Assembly: GCF_000243155.2 (NCBI RefSeq)
Contig: NC_018017.1
Span: 2,480,001-2,544,000, forward strand
DNA length: 64,000 bases
Source of the DNA: Desulfitobacterium dehalogenans ATCC 51507
Lineage (GTDB): Bacteria > Bacillota > Desulfitobacteriia > Desulfitobacteriales > Desulfitobacteriaceae
Direction of reading: 5' to 3'
How positions within the stretch are numbered: position 1 is the stretch's first letter; each line of letters opens with the position of its first letter. Shown in pieces: positions 52,323 to 61,690 of this stretch. The position numbers were made by a program, and so were the translations under genes. The notes beneath the pieces are model-generated. The model was not told the origin of the DNA. It saw nothing but the letters and a program-made list of their open reading frames with translations, and did not search any database.

Positions 52323-52577
52323 CGATGAAAGAGAGCATCTGTTAGCCCAGACCTTCAGGGAACTAAAGTCAGAGACTGGAAGCTTTAGTGGTTGCTGGTA
52401 ACAGAGATTCACTCTGGAGTTGCGTTCCTGAACTCAAAGTAGGGAGCGTCGGCGGCTTCCGTTAAGAGCCTTGATTCATTCTATGATCATGTAAGAGGCT
52501 GTTTTAGATACAGCAAAAAGGGTGGTACCGCGTGACTTAGCTCGTCCCTTATTTAGGGGTGAGTTAAGTCTTTTTTC
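52323..52577 (+). ncRNA. T-box leader of pheA
   Basis: Senses uncharged tRNA and switches pheA on when it is scarce. The T-box AGGGTGGTACCGCG is present, and the terminator hairpin GACTTAGCTC...GAGTTAAGTC followed by TTTTTT ends the leader 35 bases before pheA. TTC at 52425-52427 (after GAGTTGCG) is in the right place for a Phe specifier codon, consistent with the gene controlled; I could not fold stem I to prove it. Confidence 0.9.
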
Positions 52578-52612
52578 ATTTAGAATCAGAACAAGATGAG
52601 GAGGATAAGACT

Positions 52613-53470
52613 ATGAACATTGGCTATCTGGGGCCTAAGGGCAGTTTTTCTGAGGAAGCACTTCAACTCTTTCTGACTACTCAATCCGATCTATTGGAGC
52701 CACCGCTAACCCTTGTCCCCTTTACGACAATTCCCAAGCTCTTAACGGCCTGCCAAGACCTCGAGATTGAAGGAGCCTTTGTCCCTCTGGAAAATTCCAC
52801 CGAAGGTCAAGTAGGGGTAACCATGGATATGTTAGGTCAGACGGAAAGTCTATATATCATGAGAGAATTTATTTTCCCTGTGGATCAATGCCTGATTACT
52901 GCGAAGCCCCTTGATTTAGGTCAGATAGAGCAAGTCTTTTCCCATGAGCAAGCCTTAGGACAATGCCGAGATTTTCTTGAAGCTCATCTGCCTCAGGCGG
53001 AGCAATTACCCTGTCCCAGTACTGCTGAAGCTGTTATGAAAATCGCCAATAGCCCCGGTAAGCATTGGGCTGCTCTCGGACCGCGCCGGGCCGCAGAAAT
53101 CTATAATTTACACTGTGAAGCGGAAAGAATCCAGGACTCCATGCTCAATGCGACCCGTTTCATTTTCGTAGGTCATCATCTTGCGGAAATGAATGAGGAG
53201 GATAAAACTTCACTTTTAGTCATTACCGGAGATACCCCCGGAGCCTTGGCCAGTGCCCTTCAGGAATTTGCCCTGAGGAACATTAACTTGAGCCGTATTG
53301 AGTCTCGCCCCTCCAAGAAAAAACTGGGAGAGTATGTGTTCTTCGTGGACATTGATGGATATGTCTTCTCTCCATCTCTCCAAGAGGCTTTATGGGCTCT
53401 CAAAGACAAAGGGGTCAGTACTAAACTCCTGGGATCCTATCCCAAAGCACAGCCTTTTGCGAAGGAATAA
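52613..53470 (+). CDS. pheA: Prephenate dehydratase
   Basis: 285 residues; converts prephenate to phenylpyruvate in phenylalanine synthesis. The catalytic domain (1-180) starts GYLGPKGSFSEEAL and holds the conserved NATRF (TR catalytic pair). The ACT domain (about 200-275) has LVITGDTPGALA and IESRPSKKKLGEYVFF, the phenylalanine-binding ESRP motif, for feedback inhibition. Start follows GAGGAGGATAAGACT. Separate from chorismate mutase. Confidence 0.95.
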   Translation: MNIGYLGPKGSFSEEALQLFLTTQSDLLEPPLTLVPFTTIPKLLTACQDLEIEGAFVPLENSTEGQVGVTMDMLGQTESLYIMREFIFPVDQCLITAKPLDLGQIEQVFSHEQALGQCRDFLEAHLPQAEQLPCPSTAEAVMKIANSPGKHWAALGPRRAAEIYNLHCEAERIQDSMLNATRFIFVGHHLAEMNEEDKTSLLVITGDTPGALASALQEFALRNINLSRIESRPSKKKLGEYVFFVDIDGYVFSPSLQEALWALKDKGVSTKLLGSYPKAQPFAKE

Positions 53471-53493
53471 CCCAGCCGTCTGATTAGCATCTT

Positions 53494-53528
53494 GAGCACC
53501 AACTACACGCATGGTTGGTGCTTTATTT
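53494..53528 (+). terminator. pheA terminator
   Basis: AGCACCAAC paired with GGTTGGTGCT followed by TTATTTAG, between convergent genes. Confidence 0.8.
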
Positions 53529-54051
53529 AGTGTAAAACCTTATTCGCCCAGAATCCCCCGCGGAAATTCTTCGGTTCTTCAAAAATTACAAATGCATTTG
53601 CGCACAATTTGTCTATCAGCTTTAACAGTTCTTTCTGGCGATTGCGCTTGGCCAACACCATCATGACCATACGCGGCCCGGATTTCCCTTCTCCCAGCCA
53701 GCTTGTCACACCAAAGCCAGCGTTTCTCAGTTCCTCTGCCAGCCCCTGATATTCGCATTCAACGATGACCTGCGCCATAATATATCCGAGTGCCAGCCGT
53801 TCTTCGATTCTGCTGCCAAGATATACTCCCATTCCATAACCAAAGCAATAGGCCGCAATATTCCAATAGCTGTCAAGGTTGTCCAGAATAATGGACAGTC
53901 CCATGATATAGATGAAGACTTCTATCACGGACAAAAGGGAAGCGTAGATCCGCATTCCTTTAATCATTAAAATAAAGCGTATTGTCGTTAACGTTACGTA
54001 TGTTATATTGATAGCAATGATGATTAGGACAAACTGGAAAGCCGGACCCAT
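53527..54051 (-). CDS. UPF0316 membrane protein (YebE type, DUF2179)
   Basis: 174 residues. Three membrane helices (about 5-25, 35-58, 63-80) are followed by a cytoplasmic DUF2179 domain (ECEYQGLAEELRNAGFGVTSWLGEGKSG). Length and topology are typical of UPF0316. Role unknown. Confidence 0.85.
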   Translation of the reverse strand: MGPAFQFVLIIIAINITYVTLTTIRFILMIKGMRIYASLLSVIEVFIYIMGLSIILDNLDSYWNIAAYCFGYGMGVYLGSRIEERLALGYIMAQVIVECEYQGLAEELRNAGFGVTSWLGEGKSGPRMVMMVLAKRNRQKELLKLIDKLCANAFVIFEEPKNFRGGFWANKVLH

Positions 54052-54321
54052 ATTATCACCACTTTCTCCTTTTTAAGATTTTTCTCCTATGTCAAATCAC
54101 TTTGTTCGATATGAATTGAGTATCTCCTCTTTTCTGAAAACTCTTTCTTTTTATCGCCAAGTGTTATTCCCTGAATTCTTCTTTCAACGAAAAACCAGAG
54201 TTGGTGCAAAAAAAGAAAAGGGCTTATCTGGTGATAAACCCCGAAGATGCCAATATACGAAATCTTCACGATAAGCAAAGAGTTTTTACTTTAACGAGAA
54301 TCTTTTATTGTATGGAGGATC

Positions 54322-55803
54322 CTATCTCTTGGAAGTATAAACCTTCTGAATGAGCCCCGGAATCTCTTCAGGCCGTACAGGTTCCAAGCCGAATGTCTCT
54401 TTATCCTCTAACCCTTGAAGTCCTTTGGGTATACTCCAGCCGGTAATTTCCTTTAGTTTTCGTAAATTCGTCCATTCGTCATCGGTTATAGCACTTGGCT
54501 CAATGCCCTCTAAAACAGTTTTGGCAAATTTAAAGGGGCTGGCTGTAGAAGCAATCACTGTGAAAGTGTTGTCTCCTGATTCCTTAACATAATCTTGATA
54601 GACTTTCACCGCTACGGCAGTATGAGGATCCAAAACATAGGAATACTCTTTATATACTGATTGTATGACCCTCAGAACATCCGCCTCATCGGCCCACCCG
54701 GCAGTGACTGCCTTTCTGGCTTTGGCTAATGTATCCGCATCCACCGTAAATTCCCCAAGGTCTTGCAAATCATGATACCACTTCCCAATCTTTGCCCCAT
54801 CCCTTCCGGAAACTTCGTAAAGGAAGCGTTCAAAATTACTGGATATCAGAATATCCATAGAAGGAGAAGATGTCACGAAAAAGGGACGATTGCGGTTATA
54901 CACCCCTTGGTTAAAGAAATCCGTCAGGACATTATTCTCATTGGAGGCACAAATGAGGTTATTAATGGGTAATCCCATCTCCTTGGCATAATAGGCAGCA
55001 AGAATATTGCCAAAGTTCCCCGTGGGCACCACCACGTTCATTTTTTCTCCGGGACGAATCCTTTGGGAGTCCATTCCCTGTAAATAAGCCCAATAATAGT
55101 AGATAATCTGCGGTAAAAGTCTGCCCCAGTTAATGGAGTTCGCCGAAGAAAAGGCGATTCTCTGTTCCTTAAACTTGTCTCTTAAGTCAGGATTACCAAA
55201 AATCTCTTTCACAGCGGATTGACACTGATCAAAATTACCGGTGACAGGAACGACTTTAGTATTGGCTCCATCGGTGGTGGTCATCTGTTGTTCCTGAACG
55301 GTGCTCACGCCATGCTCCGGATAAAAGACCATGATCTCCGTACCCTTAACATTCTTAAAGCCTTCCAGCGCAGCCTTGCCGGTATCCCCTGAAGTAGCGA
55401 CTAAAATCAGAACCTCATCGGTGTGGGTGAGAACCTGCATGCTTTCTCCTAAAAGGTGCGGCAAGGCCTGCAAAGCCATATCTTTAAAGGCAGCAGTGGG
55501 ACCATGCCATAACTCAAGTACTCCCATGTCCCCCACCTTCACCAAGGGGGCAGGATTATCCGTATCGAAGACTTTATTCGTATATATTTCTGAAGTCTCA
55601 ACACATTTCTCCTCCGGAAAATCAGGAAGATAGTGTTTAAAAATTAATTGAGCTAGTTCAGGATAGGAGATTCCGCGGATTTCTTCCCAGTGGATTTTTG
55701 GAAACTCTTTCGGAACAAATAATCCCCCTACCGGAACCATGCCCAAGGCAATTGCTTCTCTTCCTGTTTGATCAGGATAATTTCCTCTCGTGCTTTCGTA
55801 CAA
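54322..55803 (-). CDS. thrC: Threonine synthase
   Basis: 493-residue PLP enzyme making threonine from O-phosphohomoserine. This is the long-form class: YESTRGNYPDQTGREAIALG at the start, Lys in HGPTAAFKDMALQAL (PLP Schiff base), ATSGDTGKAALEG, and VVPTGNFGNILAAYYAKEMG. Complete. No hom or thrB is near. It is divergent from the nucleoside-kinase gene. Confidence 0.95.
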   Translation of the reverse strand: MYESTRGNYPDQTGREAIALGMVPVGGLFVPKEFPKIHWEEIRGISYPELAQLIFKHYLPDFPEEKCVETSEIYTNKVFDTDNPAPLVKVGDMGVLELWHGPTAAFKDMALQALPHLLGESMQVLTHTDEVLILVATSGDTGKAALEGFKNVKGTEIMVFYPEHGVSTVQEQQMTTTDGANTKVVPVTGNFDQCQSAVKEIFGNPDLRDKFKEQRIAFSSANSINWGRLLPQIIYYYWAYLQGMDSQRIRPGEKMNVVVPTGNFGNILAAYYAKEMGLPINNLICASNENNVLTDFFNQGVYNRNRPFFVTSSPSMDILISSNFERFLYEVSGRDGAKIGKWYHDLQDLGEFTVDADTLAKARKAVTAGWADEADVLRVIQSVYKEYSYVLDPHTAVAVKVYQDYVKESGDNTFTVIASTASPFKFAKTVLEGIEPSAITDDEWTNLRKLKEITGWSIPKGLQGLEDKETFGLEPVRPEEIPGLIQKVYTSKR

Positions 55804-55971
55804 TATGCTTCACTCCCCAAGACATTATCCGGTTTGTATTCGCCAGTGATAGACATTTCTCCTTCTTCAGTGTACTATACTTTTTAAACATCATAATCAA
55901 AGGTAAAAGGAAGGTGTCATTCCTCCGTAGAATTAATCTTAAAACAGAGTATCTAGAAAAGAGGGATTCGC

Positions 55972-57360
55972 ATGAGTATAACGGAAACTACCCATCGTCA
56001 ATATCGTCAGACCCTTATTTTTGGGTTGATTAGGATTGTGGAGGAGCTTTTTCCTCAAGAAGAAATAAAGATTCAATACTCCATTTTGGATGGCATCTAT
56101 TGCGAATTAGAGAACTCACCTCTTTCTCCCCGGGAAGTGGCTCAAATCGAGGAAAAGCTTCATCACTGGGTGGACTCTAAGCCGGAGATCATGTCCTGTG
56201 AAGAAGAGGATGGTTTCTTTCACACCAAGGTCAATCATACTTTTGTCAAGTCCCTTTATCCTGCTATGCGCCCGACTGGAACCCATTACCCTTTTATGCT
56301 CATCTTCTATCATCCCGGCTTTATTTTGCTCTTTTCTAATCCTGAGCATCCCTGTGAGTTACCAAATTTCGTGCCGCCGGAAAAATTAACCGCTACTTTC
56401 TTGGAATCGCAGCGATGGGTAGAAAATCTGCATTTGGATAAGGTAGAGTCTATTAACCGCAATATCCAGAAAGGCAAGACCACTGAATTGATCTCTTTAG
56501 CCGAGGCGTTGCATGAGAAAAAAATTTCCTTAATCGCTGATCGCATTCTAGAACAGCGAAAGAATACCCGCATTATTCTCATTTCCGGTCCATCTTCCTC
56601 CGGGAAAACTACCTTCGCCCAACGTCTATCCACACAGCTTCGGGTCAACGGAATCCGACCTATTGCCTTATCCTTGGATAATTATTTCTTCGATCGGGAA
56701 CACACTCCCCTTGATGAGAATGGGCAATATGACTTTGAAGCTCTCGAAGCTCTTGATCTTCCCTTGCTGAACCAGCATGTCAATGCTTTAATCCACGGCC
56801 AGGAGATTGAGTGCCCTGTTTTCGACTTTGTTGAAGGCCGCCGTAAACCCGAAGGAACGCGGATGAAATTAGAACCTGATGAAATATTGGTCATGGAAGG
56901 GATTCATGCTCTCAATCCCCGGCTTTTGCCTTCCTTGGAACGCTCCCATCTCTTCAAAATCTATATCAGCGCCCTTTTTCAACCCAATATTGATACCCAT
57001 AACCGCATCTCCACCACGGATGTACGGCTGATTCGCCGCTTGGTTCGCGATAACAAATACCGTGGAATCAACCCGGAAAAAACCCTCAATCAATGGTCCA
57101 GCGTTCGGCGCGGGGAGAACAATAATATTTTTCCTTACCAAGAAGAAGCGGACATTATGTTTAATTCCAGCCTGCTCTATGAATTGAACGCTCTTAAGGC
57201 CTATGCTGAACCTCTTCTCATCAATATCCCCAAGGATCACCCCTATTACTCTACTGCCTCCCATCTCTTAAGGCTGCTTTACCATTTTGAAACCTTGGAT
57301 ATAGCTAAAGTACCCTTTAATTCTATCTTAAGAGAATTTATTGGCGGTGGGATTTACTAG
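55972..57360 (+). CDS. Uridine-kinase-like protein with ThrRS-like N-terminal domain
   Basis: 462 residues. The N-terminal ~170 residues look like the editing/second additional domain of threonyl-tRNA synthetases (FFHTKVNHTFVKSLYPAM), and residues about 200-440 are a uridine kinase: P-loop ISGPSSSGKTTFAQRL, SLDNYFFDREHTPLDENGQYDFE, and MEGIHALNPRLLP. The family usually also has a TGS domain at the N-terminus; it is missing here. Nucleoside phosphorylation is likely, preferred base unknown. The stop-proximal repeat begins directly after its TAG. Confidence 0.88.
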   Translation: MSITETTHRQYRQTLIFGLIRIVEELFPQEEIKIQYSILDGIYCELENSPLSPREVAQIEEKLHHWVDSKPEIMSCEEEDGFFHTKVNHTFVKSLYPAMRPTGTHYPFMLIFYHPGFILLFSNPEHPCELPNFVPPEKLTATFLESQRWVENLHLDKVESINRNIQKGKTTELISLAEALHEKKISLIADRILEQRKNTRIILISGPSSSGKTTFAQRLSTQLRVNGIRPIALSLDNYFFDREHTPLDENGQYDFEALEALDLPLLNQHVNALIHGQEIECPVFDFVEGRRKPEGTRMKLEPDEILVMEGIHALNPRLLPSLERSHLFKIYISALFQPNIDTHNRISTTDVRLIRRLVRDNKYRGINPEKTLNQWSSVRRGENNNIFPYQEEADIMFNSSLLYELNALKAYAEPLLINIPKDHPYYSTASHLLRLLYHFETLDIAKVPFNSILREFIGGGIY

Positions 57361-57740
57361 GGCTGGCACCGGCAGAGGATGAACAACATGATCGGGGTCA
57401 GGTAGCTACACCGTCCAGACCCGAAAGACAGCCCAAGGATTTTGCTTTAAGGCAGAGAACGGATTCTAAGCGAGAAGGTAAGCAATCTTCGCGAAAAGAC
57501 TGCAGCGGAGTCGGGTTGGAAACAGGACGTTTCCAACCCGACCATTGAGAACAAAGTGCGAAAGCAGTGCTTTCGAGGAGCGAATTGGTCGGGCCGAAAC
57601 CCGGACGAGGGTTTCGCCCAAGCCGCCACACCACAGAGAATGACTTAGCGGCGCAGGTACCGACGCAGCGGAGGTCTTGAGCGATTAGATTGCTCCGCGC
57701 AGCTTATAGAGTGAACGCCGAAAGCAAAATCCTGGAGAAT
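57361..57740 (-). repeat. Dispersed repeat copy C (380 bp, non-coding)
   Basis: Begins on the base after the uridine-kinase stop. The 296-bp core at 57437-57732 has GGATTTTGCTTT and AAAGCAAAATCC ends and a central near-palindrome GGTTGGAAACAGGACGTTTC. Same orientation as copy B. No gene. Confidence 0.85.
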
Positions 57741-57767
57741 CAGCTTTCAGGGTAGGGGAGCCAAAAA

Positions 57768-57804
57768 GTAAGGCTGACCGCAGATTCTACGGTCAGCCTT
57801 TAAT
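57768..57804. terminator. Bidirectional terminator
   Basis: AAGGCTGACCG paired with CGGTCAGCCTT, T-rich on both sides, after the GIY-YIG gene. Confidence 0.8.
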
Positions 57805-57911
57805 CTTTGTCAGTTTACTATTCTCTTTCCTGTCCCAGCAATGATCTCGGAAACACTCTTTTCAAAATGCCTGAATTTGTATTATAGTAGTGTGTAATAC
57901 GGATTTTATCC

Positions 57912-58223
57912 TCAATCGATTCTATCCCCGATCTTTATAACAAAGTCATAGCCCTTCTCTTTAGCCAGGCTCAAAAGGCATTGAGGATCGTCGATGAAGC
58001 GTTCCTTTTCTTTACGGGTAAACCTTTTTATAAAGGCTTCCAGCTGCAGAGCTTGGCTCCGATTCTCGACAGTCCATGCTTGCCTAAGGAATATCGGCCG
58101 CCGCCCCCGAGTGTATTTCGCCCCTTTACCCTCATTATGTTCCTGAAGTCTACGTTCCAGCCTTGGAGTCGATCCGGTGTAAAGTGTATTGTCAGCACAG
58201 TAAAGAATATAAACCCAATACAT
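57912..58223 (-). CDS. GIY-YIG nuclease-like protein (YhbQ/UPF0213 type)
   Basis: About 103 residues from ATG 58223. The single GIY-YIG domain: WVYILYCADNTLYTGSTPRLERRLQEHNEG has the Y-x-L, Y-T-G and R residues of the fold; KYTRGRRPIFLRQAW and a Glu near residue 70 follow. Stand-alone members may cut or bind DNA; activity here is unproven. It overlaps the FAH gene's stop region and starts with no strong ribosome site, so coupled translation is likely. Confidence 0.85.
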   Translation of the reverse strand: MYWVYILYCADNTLYTGSTPRLERRLQEHNEGKGAKYTRGRRPIFLRQAWTVENRSQALQLEAFIKRFTRKEKERFIDDPQCLLSLAKEKGYDFVIKIGDRID

Positions 58224-58230
58224 GGCGTTT

Positions 58231-58986
58231 CTAACGGACAAGGTTCCGTAGCCGACCTATGCCTTCGATTTCAACGTCAATCACATCACCGGCTTTCATC
58301 GGCCCTACTCCCTCAGGAGTCCCAGTCATGATCAGATCTCCAGGATTAAGAGTCATAATCTGGGAAATATAGCTCACCAGTTTAGGAACTGAATTAATTA
58401 AATTGCTCGTCCCGGCAGACTGCTTTACCTCCCCATTCAGCACTGAGCTGATCTTCACATCTCTATGGTCCAGGTCTGTAACAACCCAGGGTCCGATGGG
58501 ACAAAAAGTATCAAAGCTTTTACTGCGGGTCCATTGACCATCTTTCTTTTGTAGATCCCTGGCAGTGACGTCATTACCGCAGGTAAAGCCGAAGATATAG
58601 TCTTCAGCCTGATCTTCAGTAATATACTTAGCCGTTTTACCCATAACCACCACAAGCTCTACTTCATATTCGACCTGTTGGCTCATGGGAGGAAGGATGA
58701 TCTCGTCCTCCGGCCCCACTAAGGAAGTAACGGGTTTCAGAAAGATGACCGGGTCATCATGTAAGGTATGTCCCAATTCTTCTATATGTTTGGCATAATT
58801 CAAACCAATGCACACTATCTTGGTGGGTTCAACGGGTGACAACAAACGGACCTTCTCTGCTTGGAGTATTTGACCTGTTTTCCGACAGCCTTTTTCCAGA
58901 TAAGAGCGGTCAAGAACCTCAATGGATTCTCCTTGAAGTTGACCAAAGCAAATTTTGTCCTCATATAAAAATCGAATGTACCCCAT
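58231..58986 (-). CDS. Fumarylacetoacetate hydrolase (FAH) family protein
   Basis: 251 residues. The FAH-type metal site and fold are clear: CIGLNYAKHIEELG, PVIFLKPVTSLVGPEDEIILP, VEYEVELVVVMGK (E-x-E metal ligands), GFTCGNDVTARDLQKKDGQW, KSFDTFCPIGPWVV, and TPEGVGPMKAGD. It may be an acylpyruvase, oxaloacetate tautomerase or similar C-C hydrolase; substrate not visible. Confidence 0.9.
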   Translation of the reverse strand: MGYIRFLYEDKICFGQLQGESIEVLDRSYLEKGCRKTGQILQAEKVRLLSPVEPTKIVCIGLNYAKHIEELGHTLHDDPVIFLKPVTSLVGPEDEIILPPMSQQVEYEVELVVVMGKTAKYITEDQAEDYIFGFTCGNDVTARDLQKKDGQWTRSKSFDTFCPIGPWVVTDLDHRDVKISSVLNGEVKQSAGTSNLINSVPKLVSYISQIMTLNPGDLIMTGTPEGVGPMKAGDVIDVEIEGIGRLRNLVR

Positions 58987-59055
58987 CGCACTGCTTTCCT
59001 TTCTTCACGATCTCATCTTCATCATCAATCCAATATATTATCTTAGGAGGCTAAA

Positions 59056-59682
59056 ATGAGTAAAGCAAACTCCATACTAAGCATATTGGCAGCGACCTAT
59101 CCTGACGCGCATTGTGAACTCAACTTCTCCACTCCATTTGAGCTCCTTATTGCCACTATGCTCAGTGCTCAAGCTACGGATAAAAAAGTAAATCAAGTCA
59201 CCGAAAAGCTGTTCAGAAACTACAAAACTCCTGAAAGTTTCTTAACCTTGTCTTTAAAGAAAATGGAAGAGGCCATCAAAGAGCTGGGGCTCTACCGCAA
59301 TAAAGCAAAAAATATTTTAGCTACCTGCCAAATCCTGATTGAGAAATATAACGGAGAAGTCCCGGACTCCATGGAGGCTCTAACCCAACTCCCTGGTGTG
59401 GGAAGAAAAACAGCCAATGTGGTCCTAAGCAATGCTTATAATATCCCCGCGTTTGCTGTAGACACCCATGTTTTGAGGGTCTCCAACCGGCTCGGGCTGG
59501 CCTCAGGGACGAATCCCGATCTTATCGAGAAGCAGCTGATGAACAGTATTCCCCGTTCGCAATGGATTCAAGCCCATCATTGGCTCATTTGGCACGGACG
59601 GAGAATCTGTGCCGCCCGCAACCCAAAATGTTCGGAGTGTCCCCTTTCACCTTTATGCCCCAGCACATTGCTTCCGGCTTGA
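59056..59682 (+). CDS. nth: Endonuclease III
   Basis: 208-residue DNA glycosylase/AP lyase for oxidised pyrimidines. HhH motif ALTQLPGVGRKTANVVLSN with the catalytic Lys, Asp in VDTHVLRVSNR, and the C-terminal 4Fe-4S loop C-x6-C-x2-C-x5-C (CAARNPKCSECPLSPLC). Normal length. AGGAGG precedes the ATG by 6 bases. Confidence 0.96.
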   Translation: MSKANSILSILAATYPDAHCELNFSTPFELLIATMLSAQATDKKVNQVTEKLFRNYKTPESFLTLSLKKMEEAIKELGLYRNKAKNILATCQILIEKYNGEVPDSMEALTQLPGVGRKTANVVLSNAYNIPAFAVDTHVLRVSNRLGLASGTNPDLIEKQLMNSIPRSQWIQAHHWLIWHGRRICAARNPKCSECPLSPLCPSTLLPA

Positions 59683-59700
59683 ACTAGACTTCCTTTAGTG

Positions 59701-60795
59701 TTAAACCAAAACCTCAGTGATGAATACGGTTCGGTTCTCAACCATATTATACTCTTTGCCTTGTCCAGCTTCATAGTTCATCTCATCATAGACACGAACC
59801 ACCGGCCGGGTAGGAATGCTGAGATTCTGATCCACCACAACTCCGATTTCTCCCGTATTAAGCCGAACTGTACTCCCAGTAGGATAAGCTGCGATATTAC
59901 GCAGGAACAGACGGACCGGTTCCAATGGAAACTGTTTGCCCACAAGGCCCATAAGGACTTCACAAGCCTCGTGAGGCATGACTCGTTTCATCCCGCTATG
60001 ATCGGAGGTCAACTTATCATAAAGATCGGCGATAGCGACGATTTGAGCCAAGGGATGAATTTCATCTCCCTTAAGCTGACGAGGGTAACCGGTTCCATCA
60101 ATGTATTCATGATGCTGAAAGGCTATATGAGCAACCACAAGGTTAAGATCCTTGCGCTTCCTCAGCTCTTCAAATCCCAATGTGGTATGGGTTTTAATCT
60201 CTTCCTCCTCTTCCTGTGTATGATTATCTTGATTCTCCATTATATTCTGGGGAAGATGAACCATGCCGATGTCATGAAGTAAAGCGCCTATGGCCACGGT
60301 TTCCAGTTTTTCTTTATCCAAGAGCATCACCTTCCCCAGAACCGTGGAAAGGACACATACGTTGACAGAATGAGCAAAGGTGTAGTTATCTTTGCTGCGG
60401 ATATCCATCATACTAACCAGTATATCTTTTTTAAACAGAATCTCTTCGACAATCTTGCTCACTATATTACGCAAGTGGAAATCATCCATATTTTTTCCCA
60501 GCCGGACTGCCTGAGATGCCTGCTCAATGATTGCCATAGCCTCCCGGCGATTCTCTTCATCAATAACATCTTCCGGGATAACATCTTCAAAGCGATCGTC
60601 TTCAATATACACAATGGTGATTCCCATATCTCTCATCTTACTAATATAAAGAGGTGTAAGTTTAACCCCTTTTCCTAATAAGATCCGCCCATTGCTTGAA
60701 TAAATGGTTTTACCCAAAACGTCACCGATCTTCAGGGAATTCACACTGACTTGACGCACTAAGTCCCCCCCTTTGAACAACTTCTTAATATTCAT
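59701..60795 (-). CDS. HD-GYP domain protein
   Basis: 364 residues. An N-terminal PilZ-like or unknown domain (1-120) precedes an HD-GYP c-di-GMP phosphodiesterase domain: HDIGMVHLP (the HD pair; HDIG wording), IAFQHHEYIDGTGYPRQLKG (the GYP motif, GTGYP), and IVAIADLYDKLTSD. C-di-GMP cleavage is inferred from the intact motifs. Convergent with nth, 18 bases apart. Confidence 0.92.
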   Translation of the reverse strand: MNIKKLFKGGDLVRQVSVNSLKIGDVLGKTIYSSNGRILLGKGVKLTPLYISKMRDMGITIVYIEDDRFEDVIPEDVIDEENRREAMAIIEQASQAVRLGKNMDDFHLRNIVSKIVEEILFKKDILVSMMDIRSKDNYTFAHSVNVCVLSTVLGKVMLLDKEKLETVAIGALLHDIGMVHLPQNIMENQDNHTQEEEEEIKTHTTLGFEELRKRKDLNLVVAHIAFQHHEYIDGTGYPRQLKGDEIHPLAQIVAIADLYDKLTSDHSGMKRVMPHEACEVLMGLVGKQFPLEPVRLFLRNIAAYPTGSTVRLNTGEIGVVVDQNLSIPTRPVVRVYDEMNYEAGQGKEYNMVENRTVFITEVLV

Positions 60796-60875
60796 CCTAC
60801 ACTATTACTGAGTTTTTTTAAATCGCTTTAAGTGGTAAAACGGAACAAAATTTTCCCACGAGAAAGAGGATTATT

Positions 60876-61631
60876 ATGTTTGATGAAATCATTCTACTCT
60901 GTGTTCTCGGATTTATCGCTGCCACAATTGATGCCATTGCCGGGGGCGGAGGGTTAATCAGCCTTCCCGCTTTACTACTGGTTGGTATTCCACCTCATTA
61001 TGCCTTGGGAACTAATAAATTTGCCGCCACCGTAGGTTCTCTGACCAGTTCATTAACCTATGCCCGCTCCGGGAAAGTGTATCTTCCCGTGGTTATATGG
61101 CAAATTCCCTTTACGTTTATTGGGACCTGTTTAGGGGTATGGTCTATCTTACATATTTCTTCCGATTTTTTAACCAAAGCCGTTCCTATCTTGATTCTCT
61201 TGGTTGGTTTTTACACTTTGCTGCAAAAAAATCTAGGGTTAGAAGATAGATTTCAGGGAATAACTCCCCTATCACGGCTTCTGGGCTTTCTTTTTGCTTT
61301 CGTTCTTGGCTTTTATGATGGATTTTTCGGTCCAGGTACTGGATCCTTCTTGATTTTTTGCTATATCACTCTTTATGGTTTTAATTTCACCGTTTCTTCA
61401 GCCAATGCAAAAGTCCTTAATTTTATAAGCAACTTTGTTTCACTTATTCTCTTTGCTTTGAGCGGTAAGATTATTTATACCTATGGAATCCCCATGGCAT
61501 TATCCATGTTTTTGGGTTCCCGACTAGGTACCCATCTGGCTATTCATAGAGGCAGCGCCTTGATTAAGCCAATCTTTATTACCATGTCTCTGCTGGTTGC
61601 ACTAAAACTCGTTATTGAAAACTATATGTAA
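60876..61631 (+). CDS. TauE/SafE family membrane permease
   Basis: 251 residues with about eight membrane helices. Family elements: ATIDAIAGGGGLISLPALLL (residues 16-35), ALGTNKFAATVGSLTSSLTYARSG, FYDGFFGPGTGSFLIF and the closing SMFLGSRLGTHLA. TauE-type proteins export or import sulfur-containing anions or are uncharacterised (YfcA group). Substrate unknown. Confidence 0.9.
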   Translation: MFDEIILLCVLGFIAATIDAIAGGGGLISLPALLLVGIPPHYALGTNKFAATVGSLTSSLTYARSGKVYLPVVIWQIPFTFIGTCLGVWSILHISSDFLTKAVPILILLVGFYTLLQKNLGLEDRFQGITPLSRLLGFLFAFVLGFYDGFFGPGTGSFLIFCYITLYGFNFTVSSANAKVLNFISNFVSLILFALSGKIIYTYGIPMALSMFLGSRLGTHLAIHRGSALIKPIFITMSLLVALKLVIENYM

Positions 61632-61642
61632 TGCCCAAAAAA

Positions 61643-61672
61643 TTAAAGCCGCTCATATTGGGCGGCTTTTAA
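61643..61672 (+). terminator. Terminator after the TauE gene
   Basis: AAAGCCGC paired with GCGGCTTT, then TAAATAAT. Confidence 0.75.
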
Positions 61673-61690
61673 ATAATCGACTTCCTCGTG

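Larger units (their letters stand above)
51855..52612. other. Intergenic region between pepF and pheA
   Basis: 758 bases holding, in order, the pepF start region, repeat copy 2, the candidate small RNA (minus), the pheA promoter and the T-box leader. No further gene is evident. Confidence 0.7.
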
